Source: Devosia soli
GTDB lineage: Bacteria; Pseudomonadota; Alphaproteobacteria; Rhizobiales; Devosiaceae
Assembly: GCF_000970455.1 (NCBI RefSeq)
Contig: NZ_LAJG01000014.1
Coordinates: 620,001 to 684,000 of the forward strand
Length of the DNA: 64,000 bases
Reading direction: 5' to 3'
The first letter of the stretch is position 1; the number at the start of each line of letters is the position of its first letter. Below, one piece after another: positions 53,916-63,330 of this stretch. A program made the translations under genes and the position numbers. Below the pieces are notes generated by a model, which worked only from the letters and a program-made list of their open reading frames with translations, made no database searches and was not told the origin of the DNA.

Positions 53916-54920
53916 TCAGCGGATCGGTTTGCCGGCCTCGTCGAAACGATGGATATTTTCCGGCTGTGGCGACACGCGCAGCTTGGTGCCGCTCTGGTAG
54001 TCCGAAGCGCCATCGAGACGCACGACTACCGGCTCCTCTTCGCCCATTTCGAGATAGACGTAGGAATCGGCACCAAGATTTTCGGTGTGGATGACAGTGC
54101 CCTCCCAGATTCCATCGGGCGACACGGTCATGTGTTCGCCGCGAATGCCAAGCGTGGTGCAATTCTGCGCCGCCGCCTTTTCTCCGGTCAGGAAGTTCAT
54201 CTTGGGCGACCCGATAAAGCCGGCAACAAAGAGACTGTCCGGCCGCTCGTAAAGTTCCATCGGGGTGCCGACCTGCTCGACGAGACCATCACGCAGCACA
54301 CAGATTCGGTCGGCCAGCGTCATTGCCTCCACCTGATCGTGCGTCACGTAGATCATGGTGACGTCGTTCATTTCTTCATGAAGCTTGGCGATCTCGATCC
54401 GGGTCGCGACGCGCAACGCGGCGTCGAGGTTAGACAGCGGCTCGTCGAACAAGAACACCTTCGGGTCACGCGTGATCGCGCGGCCGATGGCCACGCGCTG
54501 GCGCTGCCCGCCCGAGAGCTGCTTGGGCAGGCGGTCGAGATACTGCCGGATTTGCAGCATGTCCGCCGCCCGCTCGACGCGCTTGCGGATTTCGTCCTTC
54601 GAGTGTCCCTTTTCGAGCTTCAGGCCGAAGGCCATGTTCTCGTAAACCGTCATATGCGGATAAAGCGCATAGGACTGGAACACCATGGCGATGCCGCGCT
54701 TGGAAGGGGTCAGCGAATTGACCACCTTTCCGTCGAACAGCATTTCGCCCGAAGTGATGTCTTCAAGCCCCGAGATCAGGCGCAACAGGGTGGATTTACC
54801 GCAGCCCGAGGGCCCGACAAACACCATGAACTCACCCTTCTTTACATCGAGATTGACGCCCTTGATGACGTTCACAGCGCCGAAGGACTTCTTGATATTG
54901 CGAAGTTCGATAGATGCCAT
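53916..54920 (-). CDS. thuK: ThuK-like ABC transporter ATPase
   Basis: This 334-residue MalK/UgpC-type ATPase has Walker [10 protein letters not shown], signature [14 protein letters not shown], Walker [14 protein letters not shown] and a C-terminal TOBE-like domain from about 240. It energises the ThuEFG importer. It begins 12 bases after thuG. The order E-F-G-K-A-B is that of the rhizobial trehalose/maltose/sucrose uptake operon. Confidence 0.9.
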   Translation of the reverse strand: MASIELRNIKKSFGAVNVIKGVNLDVKKGEFMVFVGPSGCGKSTLLRLISGLEDITSGEMLFDGKVVNSLTPSKRGIAMVFQSYALYPHMTVYENMAFGLKLEKGHSKDEIRKRVERAADMLQIRQYLDRLPKQLSGGQRQRVAIGRAITRDPKVFLFDEPLSNLDAALRVATRIEIAKLHEEMNDVTMIYVTHDQVEAMTLADRICVLRDGLVEQVGTPMELYERPDSLFVAGFIGSPKMNFLTGEKAAAQNCTTLGIRGEHMTVSPDGIWEGTVIHTENLGADSYVYLEMGEEEPVVVRLDGASDYQSGTKLRVSPQPENIHRFDEAGKPIR

Positions 54921-54932
54921 TTTTGGAACCCC

Positions 54933-55778
54933 TTAGCCTTTGACGCCGCCGGCGGTCAGACCACTGACAATTTTACGCTGGAAGATGAGCACCAGTGCAA
55001 CGAGCGGCACGGTGACGATGACCGAGGCAGCCATGATGATGCCCCAGGGGATTTCATACTGCGATCCGCCTGAAAGCAGCGCAATGGCCACCGGCACGGT
55101 ACGGGTCTGGTTCGAAACGGTGAAGGTCAGCGCGAAAAGGAACTCGTTCCAGGCCGCGATGAAGGCCAGAAGCCCCGTCGTCACCAGTGCCGGCCACATC
55201 AGTGGCATGAACACCTGCGTGATGATCACCCAAGGCGTCGCGCCATCGACGATCGCTGCTTCCTCGATCTCGACCGGCAGGTCACGCATGAAGGTGGTCA
55301 GCACCCAGACGGTGAATGGCAGCGTGAAGATCGTATAGGCAAAAATCAGGGCCCAGGGCGTATTGTAGATGCCGAGGAACCGGATCACTTCAAAGAGACC
55401 CGCCAGCACGGCGATCTGCGGGAACATCGACACCGCCAGGATCGTCATCAGCAGCAGGCTCCGCCCCCGGAACCGCACGCGGCTCAGAGCAAAGGATGCG
55501 GTGATCGCAAGAAACAGCGCGAGGATCACCGTCACCGAGGCGACGAAGACCGAGTTGAGGAGGTTGCGCGGGAATTCACCCTGCGTAAACACCTGCCGGA
55601 AGTTGTCGAGGCTGAACGAAGTCGGCCAATAGGTGACGCGGAAGAGATCCGTGCCGGATTTGAGGCTCGTCAGGATCGCGTAGTAGAACGGGAAAACCGA
55701 CACCACGACGATAAACACGACAAGCGCGTAAAACAGCACCGTCTTGGTGAGTTTCCAGAGGTCGAAGGTCGCACCCAT
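54933..55778 (-). CDS. thuG: ThuG-like carbohydrate ABC permease
   Basis: This 281-residue MalG-type permease has six helices and the EAA loop [14 protein letters not shown] that contacts the ATPase. Its ATG overlaps the thuF stop as TGATG. It pairs with ThuF to form the channel for the disaccharide bound by ThuE. Confidence 0.9.
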   Translation of the reverse strand: MGATFDLWKLTKTVLFYALVVFIVVVSVFPFYYAILTSLKSGTDLFRVTYWPTSFSLDNFRQVFTQGEFPRNLLNSVFVASVTVILALFLAITASFALSRVRFRGRSLLLMTILAVSMFPQIAVLAGLFEVIRFLGIYNTPWALIFAYTIFTLPFTVWVLTTFMRDLPVEIEEAAIVDGATPWVIITQVFMPLMWPALVTTGLLAFIAAWNEFLFALTFTVSNQTRTVPVAIALLSGGSQYEIPWGIIMAASVIVTVPLVALVLIFQRKIVSGLTAGGVKG

Positions 55779-56758
55779 CAGCGGTCTCCCCCATCAAAAT
55801 TGACCCGGCCCAGCCAGATGTAGAGCACCGTGAAGATCGCGATCATCAGGAACAGCAGCGTCGATTGCGTCGAGCCCTCGGCGAAGTTGTTGAACTGGAA
55901 GAGGTTTTCCTGCGCTAGAACCGACATGGTCTTGGTTGCCGAAGAATTCGGCGTCAGCACATAGATGAGGTCGAAGATGCGCAGCGCATCGAGTACGCGG
56001 AAGATGATCGCCACCATCAGCGCCGGCCGCACCAGCGGCAGCGTGATCCGGAAAAACTGCTTGATCGGATGCACGCCATCGATCGCGGCCGCTTCATAGA
56101 TATCGCGCGGGATCATCTGCAGGCCGGCGAGAATGAGCAGCGCCATGAACGGCGTCGTCTTCCAGATATCGACGATCAGGACGGCAGTCATCGCCGTATC
56201 GGCCGATGCCGTCCAAGCGACTGGCGCCGCAAGCAGCCCCAACTTCATGCCGAGATCGTTGATGATGCCGAACTGATCGTTGAGCATCCAGCTCCACATG
56301 CGCGCGGACACGATGGTTGGAATGGCCCACGGGATGAGGATAGCCGCACGGACGATGCCGCGACCCTTGAATTCGGCGTTGAGCACCAGCGCCACGATCA
56401 TGCCGAGCACGGTTTCCCAGAGCACCGACCAGAAGGCGAAGCGCACGGTATTCCACACCGCGTTCCACCAGTCGGGGTCCGCAAGCACGCCGCGATACCG
56501 CACCGTGCCGCTTTCGAGCACGGTCCAGCGCAGGTAATTGCCGAAGCCGATCCACTCGGCTCCATAAAGATTGTTCAGCGTTGCGTCAGTGAAGGAGAAG
56601 TAGATCGAGCGCAGCAGCGGCCAACCGGCCACGATCGCCAGCGCGACCAACATGGGGATCAGAAACAGCCGTGCGGCACGCACGCGTTGCTGCATCAGTT
56701 CCGATTTCGCCTTCGGCACATTGGCCGTTGCAACAGGCGCCATCGCATCGGTCGCCAT
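55778..56758 (-). CDS. thuF: ThuF-like carbohydrate ABC permease
   Basis: This 326-residue MalF-type permease has about six to seven helices and the coupling-loop motif [15 protein letters not shown]. The long N-terminal helix begins near residue 28. It is separated from thuE by 87 bases containing a strong hairpin. It acts with ThuG. Confidence 0.9.
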   Translation of the reverse strand: MATDAMAPVATANVPKAKSELMQQRVRAARLFLIPMLVALAIVAGWPLLRSIYFSFTDATLNNLYGAEWIGFGNYLRWTVLESGTVRYRGVLADPDWWNAVWNTVRFAFWSVLWETVLGMIVALVLNAEFKGRGIVRAAILIPWAIPTIVSARMWSWMLNDQFGIINDLGMKLGLLAAPVAWTASADTAMTAVLIVDIWKTTPFMALLILAGLQMIPRDIYEAAAIDGVHPIKQFFRITLPLVRPALMVAIIFRVLDALRIFDLIYVLTPNSSATKTMSVLAQENLFQFNNFAEGSTQSTLLFLMIAIFTVLYIWLGRVNFDGGDR

Positions 56759-56792
56759 GATCGTGTCCTCCCAGGAATTAAATGAAGTGCAA

Positions 56793-56823
56793 GCGGGCGG
56801 CGGGAATAATCCCGGCCGCCCGC
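56793..56823 (-). promoter_or_regulatory. Intercistronic hairpin between thuE and thuF
   Basis: GCGGGCGGC (56793-56801) pairs with GCCGCCCGC (56815-56823), with an inner GGGA/TCCC stem. Such hairpins after binding-protein genes usually protect the upstream mRNA or partly stop transcription, giving more binding protein than permease. Confidence 0.6.
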
Positions 56824-56845
56824 TCGTTAGGACCGCCGGGAGGAC

Positions 56846-58111
56846 TTACCAGGCGTCGCCCTTGAGATCGTTGAGGTCGGCCTCGAGCACTTCGAGGTTT
56901 TCTGCGGCCGTACCATTGCCCGAAAGGGTATCGTGTACTGCGCTCCAGAAGAGCGAGGACACTTCGTTATAGTTGGTCTTGGTCGGAGCCGACGGACGCG
57001 GCACGGCCTGTTCGAAGATAGCCTTCCAGTTCGCCATGAAGGGCGAAGCGGCGAGCACATCCTTGTCTTCATAGAGCGCCGGGATCGTCGGCAGGTTCGA
57101 CTGGTTGATCGCGCGTTCTTTCTGCACTTCTTCCGAAGCGAGGAATTTGACGAGCTCGATCGCAGCGTCCTGATCCGGCGAGTACTTCGAAACGGCCATG
57201 TTCCAGCCGCCCAGCGTAGCCGCAGAGCGTGCGCCTTCGCCGTCACCGGCGGGGAGCGGCGCCACGTCGAACTTGCCCTTGACGGCAGAGTCATCGCCGT
57301 TGCTCAGGGCATAGGCATAGGGCCAGTTGCGCATGAACACGGCATTGCCGAGCTGCCACACGCCGCGGCTTTCTTCTTCCATATAGGCAAGGACGCCATC
57401 GGGCGCGATCGTGCCAACCCAGCCGGCAGCGCGATCAATCGCGGCGGCAGCCTGTTCGTTGTTGATCGAAATGGTGCCGTCAGCTTCGATGATCTGGCCA
57501 CCGCCGTTCGAGACGACCCATTCAAGTGCGTCGCAGGTCAGGCCTTCATAGGCATTGCCCTGGAACACGAAGCCCCAGAGTTCGGAAGCACCGGCGCCAC
57601 GCTCGGCATCCATGATTTCCTTGGCTGTGGCTTCAAGTTCGGTCCAGGTGGTCGGAACCGACTTGCCGTACTTTTCGAGCAGGTCCTTGCGGTAGTAGAG
57701 CGCCGGGGCGTCGGTGAAGGCCGGCATGGCGACGAGCTTGCCGTCGACCGTCTGGGATTCGATGATCGAGGGGAAGTGGTTGCCCACGACATCCTTCATC
57801 GCTTCGGTCAGGTCGGTGAAGTGTTCGGCCAGCTGCGGCGCCCAGATCACGTCGGTCTGGTAAACGTCGATGTCGGCATTGCCGGCAGCGAGCCACAGGC
57901 GATACTGGCCGAACTGGTCGGTGGTGGACGAGGGCATCGGCACCACGGTGACCTTGTTGCCGGTCTGCTGTTCGAACTTGTCGAGCTGGCTGCGCAGGAA
58001 CGCCAGGCCATTGCCGGTATCGCCCGAAACGATCGAGAGATCGGCCGCCTGGGCAGCGCCCACCAGCGTCACGCTCGCCATCATTGCAACGAGCAGCTTG
58101 TTCAACGTCAT
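56846..58111 (-). CDS. thuE: ThuE-like sugar-binding protein
   Basis: This 421-residue family 1 solute-binding protein has a Sec signal (about residues 1-22, ending GAAQA) and the MalE-like pattern TWTELEATAKEIMDAE, GYAYAL-like and GGWNMAVSKYS segments. It should bind trehalose, maltose or sucrose in the periplasm. ATG 58111 starts the signal peptide; the extension to 58213 is upstream leader. It is the first gene of the operon and is divergent from the LacI regulator. Confidence 0.9.
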   Translation of the reverse strand: MTLNKLLVAMMASVTLVGAAQAADLSIVSGDTGNGLAFLRSQLDKFEQQTGNKVTVVPMPSSTTDQFGQYRLWLAAGNADIDVYQTDVIWAPQLAEHFTDLTEAMKDVVGNHFPSIIESQTVDGKLVAMPAFTDAPALYYRKDLLEKYGKSVPTTWTELEATAKEIMDAERGAGASELWGFVFQGNAYEGLTCDALEWVVSNGGGQIIEADGTISINNEQAAAAIDRAAGWVGTIAPDGVLAYMEEESRGVWQLGNAVFMRNWPYAYALSNGDDSAVKGKFDVAPLPAGDGEGARSAATLGGWNMAVSKYSPDQDAAIELVKFLASEEVQKERAINQSNLPTIPALYEDKDVLAASPFMANWKAIFEQAVPRPSAPTKTNYNEVSSLFWSAVHDTLSGNGTAAENLEVLEADLNDLKGDAW

Positions 58112-58229
58112 TGGAAGTCCTCCCAAAAGATTTAGCCTGGGGAGACATGCCGTCACGCCCGGCGATAGCGCCAGGCCAGCCCTCTTCTCCCCCAAGCGCT
58201 CCGCCACAGCCATTAACTTGACGTGTTTT

Positions 58230-58241
58230 CAAAGCGCTTTG
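58230..58241. promoter_or_regulatory. LacI-type operator upstream of thuE
   Basis: CAAAGCGCTTTG is a perfect 12-base palindrome of the form bound by LacI/GalR regulators. It lies about 119 bases before the thuE ATG, with TTGACG-like promoter sequence beside it. Confidence 0.6.
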
Positions 58242-58443
58242 GATTAAAAGGAACCAGAGCGCCGAAAAACTGTCAAGCAGCCAATGCGCCGTATTTTTAC
58301 CTTTTTTAATGCAGCATGAGTTTTCATATTATTTTTCAATCACTTATCGATTTTTCCAATCTGCCAGTGGTTAATTTCGATAACCCTGCCCTGATGTACG
58401 CACCTCAAACAATTTGAAGTTTGGGAGCCTCTTGCATCAAAAA

Positions 58444-58459
58444 TTGAAATCGCTTTGAA
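58444..58459. promoter_or_regulatory. Second LacI-type operator near thuR
   Basis: TTGAAATCGCTTTGAA resembles the LacI/GalR consensus TGAAA-N-CG-N-TTTCA with minor mismatches. It lies about 124 bases upstream of the regulator, suggesting autoregulation or looping with the thuE-proximal site. Confidence 0.5.
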
Positions 58460-58582
58460 TATGGCTCGGAGGAGTTGGGTCGAGGCTCTGGTGAAAGAGC
58501 ACGGCCTGCCCCAAAGGCGAGGCATATCAACGGCTCTATTGCATGAAAGCCGCACGCCAGACCTGCCGGGCCAAGAGCCGCT

Positions 58583-59602
58583 ATGAGATTGAAAGACCTC
58601 GCCGAACATCTCGGCCTGTCGCAAACAACGGTTAGCCGCGCGCTCAACGGCTATCCTGAAGTCAAGGAAGCAACGCGCCTGCGCGTTGCCGAGGCGGCGT
58701 CCGAAATGGGCTATCGCCCCAATGCGAGTGCGTTGCGTCTCGCGACGGGTCGCGCCGGTGCCGTCGGCATGGTCCTGCGCGGGGCCGATGAACTCGGCCC
58801 CCATATGTCCGAGTTTCTCTCCGGCCTCGGCGGCCGCATGGCAACGCAGGATATCGACATCGTCGTCACCACTGTCGCGAGCCAACAGGAAGAATTGGCC
58901 GCCTATCGCCGCCTCGCCGCCAGCCAGCGGGTCGATGCCATGATCCTCCATTCCCCAACGCTCAACGACGAACGCGCGGAACTGCTGATGGATCTCAACA
59001 TCCCCTTCGTGCTTCATGGACGCACCAATTCGACGCGCGCGGTCGCCTGGCTCGACATCGACAATACCGGCGGCCTCGAGCGTGCGACGAGCCATCTGCT
59101 CGACCTTGGCCACCGCCGTATCGCGCTTCTCAATGGCGTCAAGGGCCGCACCTTCGCCGAACACCGTGAACTCGGCTATATGGCCGCCCTCTCCGCCCGC
59201 GGCGTTTCCTTTGATCCGGCGCTCGTGGGCAATTCGGCCTTTACCGACGAAGTCGCCTTCCGCATGGCCCAATCCATGCTCGAACTGCGGCCCCGCCCCA
59301 CGGCCTTCCTCGCCGGCTCGATGATGACCGCCCTCGGCGTCTTCCGCGCCATCCGCCAAGCCGGACTAGAACTCGGCACCGACGTCTCCATGATCGCCCA
59401 CGACGACGTCTTTCCCTATCTCAACGCCGACAACATGTACCCCACCATGTCGACAACCCGCTCCTCTATCCGCCAGGCCGGCGCCAGGATCGCGGAACTC
59501 TTGCTCCAGCTCCTCGGCGGCAAACCCGTCAGCGAAATCCACGAACTCTGGCCCGTCGAACTCGTCCTCCGCGAGAGCTCCGGCCCCGCGCCACTGTTTT
59601 AA
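58583..59602 (+). CDS. thuR: LacI-family regulator of the thu operon
   Basis: This 339-residue repressor has an N-terminal helix-turn-helix (MRLKDLAEHLGLSQTTVSRAL), a hinge helix (MGYRPNASALRLATGR) and a periplasmic-binding-like effector domain (about 60-339). It is transcribed divergently from thuE across the operator region. By context it represses thuEFGKAB until the disaccharide or a derivative is present. Gene name by analogy with rhizobial thuR. Confidence 0.9.
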   Translation: MRLKDLAEHLGLSQTTVSRALNGYPEVKEATRLRVAEAASEMGYRPNASALRLATGRAGAVGMVLRGADELGPHMSEFLSGLGGRMATQDIDIVVTTVASQQEELAAYRRLAASQRVDAMILHSPTLNDERAELLMDLNIPFVLHGRTNSTRAVAWLDIDNTGGLERATSHLLDLGHRRIALLNGVKGRTFAEHRELGYMAALSARGVSFDPALVGNSAFTDEVAFRMAQSMLELRPRPTAFLAGSMMTALGVFRAIRQAGLELGTDVSMIAHDDVFPYLNADNMYPTMSTTRSSIRQAGARIAELLLQLLGGKPVSEIHELWPVELVLRESSGPAPLF

Positions 59603-59642
59603 CTTTTCTTCCCTAGAGCTGATCCGCTCGCATCAAGACCAC

Positions 59643-59714
59643 GGCGTCATTCCCCCCGAACGCGGGAATCTCTCTTCCTCAAAGATGGATTCCCGCGTTC
59701 GCGGGAATGACGCC
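59643..59714. repeat. GTCATTCCCGC-type palindromic repeat, copy 3
   Basis: This copy starts GGCGTCATTCC and ends GGAATGACGCC, with a second symmetric core near GATTCCCGCGTTCGCGGG. It is followed closely by a partial GGGGGAGG-type element. Confidence 0.75.
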
Positions 59715-59767
59715 CTAGGCGGGAAACTATGGCTGTAGACCGCCGCGCCGCTCGCGAGCCACCAGCC

Positions 59768-59804
59768 GGTCCCTCCCGCTACCAGGGGGAGGCTAGGTGG
59801 GGGT
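59768..59804. repeat. GC-rich palindromic element, half copy
   Basis: TCCCTCCCGCTACCAGGGGG followed by GTGGGGGTC matches the right half of the 116-base elements. The left half is missing. Confidence 0.65.
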
Positions 59805-59839
59805 CTCGACGCCACCACTGCTAACCCTGAATCAAAACC

Positions 59840-60571
59840 TCACGCCCCAAGCCTAAACCCCCGCATTCGCTCATAAAACGGCCGCGCCTCATCCGCGATC
59901 TTTGCCAGTTCCCCTGGTAGCACCCCGATCTCGTCCGGCGGCGAAAACCCGGTGCTGTTGTAAACCGCGTTATACCAATGTGGCCCCCAAACCCCGTCTT
60001 CCGGATGCGCACCCTTTGGCCAGCTCAGCATTGCGGGGTCCCATGAAAGCCCGATCGCCGCACAAAGCGCCTGCAGCGTCTCCTCGGGATCGCGCCTGAT
60101 ATCATCGCTATCGACCACGACCGGTGCCCTGCCCGTCCGCTGCGCCACGCGATCAAACAGCATCGCTTGCCCCTCGAACCCGATATCGGCAAGCGTCACG
60201 CTTTCCCGCTTCTGCGCGTAGGACGCCAGCACCCGCTCCGGCGCCCGCAGCAGGAAAATACTGGTCACCTCATCCATCCAATCGAGCGGAAACCCCTCGA
60301 TCATGTGATGGCTCATATGCTTCTGATACCAAACTGATTTACCGCCCGGCACCGGCCCCAGGATATAATCGACCACCGCCTGGGGGTCCTGCGGCTGCGA
60401 CGCCAGCACCTCTTCCTGCATCGGATGCACGATCCCCGTTGCCTTCAGATAGGCCGCATAAAACGGCTCATCGCTGACAAAGCTGTCCGCCCGCGAAGAA
60501 AAACTCCGCATCATCGCGGTGGAGAGATTTCGCGGCCCAGACCACATGGCAATTCGCATGACCTCGCTCAT
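59840..60571 (-). CDS. Sulfotransferase-family protein
   Basis: This 243-residue protein resembles bacterial sulfotransferases or nucleotide-binding relatives. An N-terminal P-loop-like phosphosulfate motif (MWSGPRNLSTAM) is near residue 8, and SIFLLRAPERVLASYAQKR and DSDDIRRDPEETL are typical of the fold. Its ATG overlaps the aminotransferase stop by 4 bases, so their products probably act in one pathway, for example on an amino-acid-derived substrate. The acceptor is unknown. Confidence 0.72.
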   Translation of the reverse strand: MSEVMRIAMWSGPRNLSTAMMRSFSSRADSFVSDEPFYAAYLKATGIVHPMQEEVLASQPQDPQAVVDYILGPVPGGKSVWYQKHMSHHMIEGFPLDWMDEVTSIFLLRAPERVLASYAQKRESVTLADIGFEGQAMLFDRVAQRTGRAPVVVDSDDIRRDPEETLQALCAAIGLSWDPAMLSWPKGAHPEDGVWGPHWYNAVYNSTGFSPPDEIGVLPGELAKIADEARPFYERMRGFRLGA

Positions 60572-61497
60572 GGCCTAAAAGTCTCTGCTTCGATCAGTTC
60601 CCGATAAAGCCCGGCCAACCGCGCCGTCATTTCTCCCGGAATCGGCCCCGGCCCCTTGAGCGGATGTCCCATCTTGCGCCCATCCACCTCGCGTACCGAG
60701 GTCAGCCCCGCAAAGGTCCCGGTCACGAACGCCTCGTCTGCCCCATAGACATCGGTCAGCGAAAAATTCTTCTGCCGCACCGTGATCCCGGCGGCCTCGG
60801 CCACGCGGATAATGTTCCCGCGCGTAATCCCACCGAGGCAATAATCCCCCGTGGACGTCCACACCTCGCCCCGCCGCACGATGAAAAAGTGCGTCGAATT
60901 ACACGTTGCCACAAACCCCTGCGGATCGAGCATCAGCGCCTCATCCGCCCCTGCCTTCGCCGCCTGGATGCAGGCCTGGATGCAATTGAGCTTGGAATGC
61001 GAATTGAGCTTCTGGTCCTGCATATCCGGCGCCGTGCGCCGGATCGTCGAGGTAAAGAGCGAAATACCGTCAGGCTTTGGCGACGGCGCCTTGTATTCGG
61101 GAATGATGACGATGGTCGCGTCCCCGATCGTCACCCGCGGATCCTGATAGGGCGTCGCCTTTATCCCCCGCGTCACCATCAGCCTTATATGCACGCCATC
61201 GGTCATGCCATTGGCCGCAAGACAATCGAAAATCCGCTTCACCAGTGCGTCCGGCGTCAAACCGACCGAAAAGTCGAGCGTCTTCGCCCCTTCATAAAGC
61301 CGCTCCAGATGCGCCCACAAAAACGGAATCCCGCCCTTATGGAGCCGCAACCCCTCCCAAACCCCGTCACCCAGCACGAACCCGGAATCGAACACGGACA
61401 CCACCGCCTTGTCGCGCGGCATCAACTGGTCATTGACGGCAATCAGAATGGAAGCATTGCGCGGATCATCCGCGTAGGCATGAACGCCATAGGCCAT
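60568..61497 (-). CDS. Class IV aminotransferase (BCAT/DAAT-like)
   Basis: This 309-residue PLP enzyme of fold type IV has the N-terminal FDSGFVLGDGVWEGLR and the probable PLP lysine in SHSKLNCIQA. FVATCNSTHFFIV, GGITRGNIIRVA and VTGTFAGLTSV are typical of branched-chain or D-amino-acid aminotransferases. The two cannot be separated reliably by eye. ATG 61497 (MAYGVHAY) fits the family start; the long in-frame extension to 61839 runs through repeats. Confidence 0.85.
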   Translation of the reverse strand: MAYGVHAYADDPRNASILIAVNDQLMPRDKAVVSVFDSGFVLGDGVWEGLRLHKGGIPFLWAHLERLYEGAKTLDFSVGLTPDALVKRIFDCLAANGMTDGVHIRLMVTRGIKATPYQDPRVTIGDATIVIIPEYKAPSPKPDGISLFTSTIRRTAPDMQDQKLNSHSKLNCIQACIQAAKAGADEALMLDPQGFVATCNSTHFFIVRRGEVWTSTGDYCLGGITRGNIIRVAEAAGITVRQKNFSLTDVYGADEAFVTGTFAGLTSVREVDGRKMGHPLKGPGPIPGEMTARLAGLYRELIEAETFRP

Positions 61498-61974
61498 AGG
61501 TTGGGCACTCTCGTTAGTCGACGCGGCGGGAAACATCGTCTGTTGCGAGACGGGAGTCGAGAGCGCTCTTGCGCCAACGGCAACCACCGGCCCGGCACCT
61601 CCCCCTCGACGGGGGAGGATGGCAGGGGGTGCGGGAGCCGCAATGCCAGAGATCGGGAGCACCCCTCCCCAACCCTCCCCGTCAAGGGAGGGTGCCGCCC
61701 AGCGTATGCCAAAGCGCCTTCCCCCCCGAAATTTTTTGACCATCTGGACGAGACTGTCACAATTGGGCAATCTCACCCTGCGGCTGGGAGGACGCGAGCA
61801 GATGGGCAGATGAGCGCAATCGATTGAACTTGCGGCCATTATCGCCCGTCAATGGCGAATCCGCACCGTCACAGACCTGTCATTGCACTGTCATCTGACC
61901 TCTCTACTCCCTCGCCCGTTCGCATCCGCTCTCCTTGTGGAGGGCCAGCGACTGCTCATTCAGGGAGACAAAGA
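61498..61974. other. Intergenic region with repeats upstream of ABC importer
   Basis: This 477-base region between divergent genes is dominated by a GC-rich element at 61596-61695. A C-rich/T-run segment follows (CCCCCCGAAATTTTTTGACC near 61720-61745). No gene was recognised. Promoters for both directions must lie here, but no consensus stands out. Confidence 0.5.
61596..61695. repeat. GC-rich palindromic element, rearranged copy
   Basis: Two hairpin units of the same style are seen: CACCTCCCCCTCGACGGGGG at the left and CCCTCCCCGTCAAGGGAGGG at the right. Order and spacing differ from the 116-base copies, so it is a diverged or composite member. Confidence 0.65.
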
Positions 61975-63084
61975 ATGACGTTCAAGTCTGCGCTGACCGC
62001 ATCGGTTTCGCTTCTCACCGTGCTCAGCTTCGCGGCTCCGACTTTCGCCCAGACCGATCTCGACGCGCTTTACGAGGCCGCCAAGACCGAGGGCCAGCTT
62101 ACCGTGATCGCGCTGCCCCATTCCTGGTGCAACTACGGCGGCGTGATCGAAGGCTTCAAGGCCAAGTATCCCGGCATCACCGTCAATGAACTCAACCCCG
62201 ACGCGGGTTCGGCCGACGAGCTCGAAGCCGTCCGCGCCAACAAGGGCAATACCGGACCGCAGGCCCCCGACGTGCTCGATATCGGCCTCGCTTTCGGCCC
62301 GCAGGCCAAAGATGAAGGCCTCCTCCAGCCCTATAAGGTCTCTACCTGGGACGAAATCCCGGATGACGCCAAGGACGCCGATGGCTTCTGGTATGGCGAT
62401 TATTATGGCGTCCTCGCCTTCGGCATCAACAAGGACATTATCACCGGTGACAACCCGGCCTCATGGGCCGACCTCATGAAGGACGAGTTCGCCAATTCTG
62501 TCGCACTGGCGGGTGATCCGCGCACCGCCAACAATGCCATCATGTCCGTATATGCCGCTGGTCTTTCCACCGGCGCCGCTCAGGACGCTGCCGCCCAGGC
62601 CGGCCTTGAATACTTCAAGGCGCTCAACGACAAGGGCAATTTCGTCCCCGTCGACGCCGAAGCTGCCGCCATCGCCCAAGGCACGACCCCGATCGCGATC
62701 AACTGGGACTACAACCTCCTCGCCGCCCGCGACAACCTCAACGGCAACCCGCCGATCGAAGTCGTCGTGCCGTCCGATGGCGTTGTCGCCGGCGTCTACG
62801 TCCAGGCCATCTCGGCCTTCGCACCCCACCCGAATGCCGCCAAACTCTGGATGGAATACCTTTATTCCGACGAAGGTCAGCTCGGCTGGCTCGCTGGCTA
62901 CTGCCACCCGATCCGCTTCAATGCCCTCGCCGATGCCGGCAAGCTGCCTGAAGATCTGATGGCCAAGCTTCCCGCCGCCGAAAACTACGCCAAGGCCGTC
63001 TTCCCCTCGATCGAAGAGCAGAACGCCAACAAAGCCACCATCACCGGCGGCTGGGACTCTACCGTCGGCGCTTCGGTTCAGTAA
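61975..63084 (+). CDS. ABC transporter substrate-binding protein (family 1)
   Basis: This 369-residue periplasmic protein has a Sec signal (about residues 1-24, ending PTFAQ) and a two-lobed binding fold of the AfuA/PotD-like type (ALPHSWCNYGGVIEGF, DVLDIGLAFGPQAKDE, SWADLMKDEF, YSDEGQLGWLAGYCHPIR). The ligand is unknown; Fe3+, polyamines or phosphonates are all bound by relatives. ATG 61975 follows a GGGAG site. A permease gene follows after the repeats at 63114-63318. Confidence 0.85.
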   Translation: MTFKSALTASVSLLTVLSFAAPTFAQTDLDALYEAAKTEGQLTVIALPHSWCNYGGVIEGFKAKYPGITVNELNPDAGSADELEAVRANKGNTGPQAPDVLDIGLAFGPQAKDEGLLQPYKVSTWDEIPDDAKDADGFWYGDYYGVLAFGINKDIITGDNPASWADLMKDEFANSVALAGDPRTANNAIMSVYAAGLSTGAAQDAAAQAGLEYFKALNDKGNFVPVDAEAAAIAQGTTPIAINWDYNLLAARDNLNGNPPIEVVVPSDGVVAGVYVQAISAFAPHPNAAKLWMEYLYSDEGQLGWLAGYCHPIRFNALADAGKLPEDLMAKLPAAENYAKAVFPSIEEQNANKATITGGWDSTVGASVQ

Positions 63085-63113
63085 GCTGACTGTTGTTGCT
63101 CAATCCACTGAAT

Positions 63114-63181
63114 GTCACCCCGGCGAAGGCCGGGGCCCATCCTGAGATCTCAAGATGGATCCCGGCCTTCGCCGGGATGAC
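63114..63181. repeat. GTCATTCCCGC-type palindromic repeat, copy 4
   Basis: This diverged copy begins GTCACCCCGGCGAAGGCCGG and ends GGCCTTCGCCGGGATGAC. It is directly followed by a full 116-base element, as copy 3 is followed by a half element. Confidence 0.75.
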
Positions 63182-63202
63182 AGCCAGTGATCTGGGCTGC
63201 AG

Positions 63203-63318
63203 TACCCCCACCCATCCTCCCCCTGATAGGGGGAGGAGCCACATCGAGACTGAGGCAACATCGCGCCGCCCACACCGCGCGGTCCCTCCCCCTCCCAGGG
63301 GGAGGCTAGGAGGGGGTA
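63203..63318. repeat. 116-bp palindromic GC-rich element, copy 2
   Basis: It begins TACCCCCACCCATCCTCCCC and ends GCTAGGAGGGGGTA, has two GGGGGAGG hairpins and the central TGAGGCAACATCG segment, and is the same length as the copy at 21689-21804. It separates the binding protein and permease genes of one operon. Confidence 0.75.
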
Positions 63319-63330
63319 GCCCCAATCAAC

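Larger units (their letters stand above)
58112..58582. other. Divergent thuE/thuR control region
   Basis: This 471-base intergenic stretch has no convincing gene. It holds two LacI-type palindromes (58230-58241 and 58444-58459) and an AT-rich segment from about 58290 to 58360, which contrasts with the GC-rich surroundings and probably contains the promoters. Confidence 0.6.

Noticed and set aside
52952..54013. Extended thuA start giving a 353-residue protein
   Set aside because: The extra 91 residues come from a palindromic repeat and thuK sequence; ATG 53740 has a proper ribosome site.
60568..61839. Extended aminotransferase start giving 423 residues
   Set aside because: The added N-terminus is translated repeat sequence with no homology to class IV aminotransferases.
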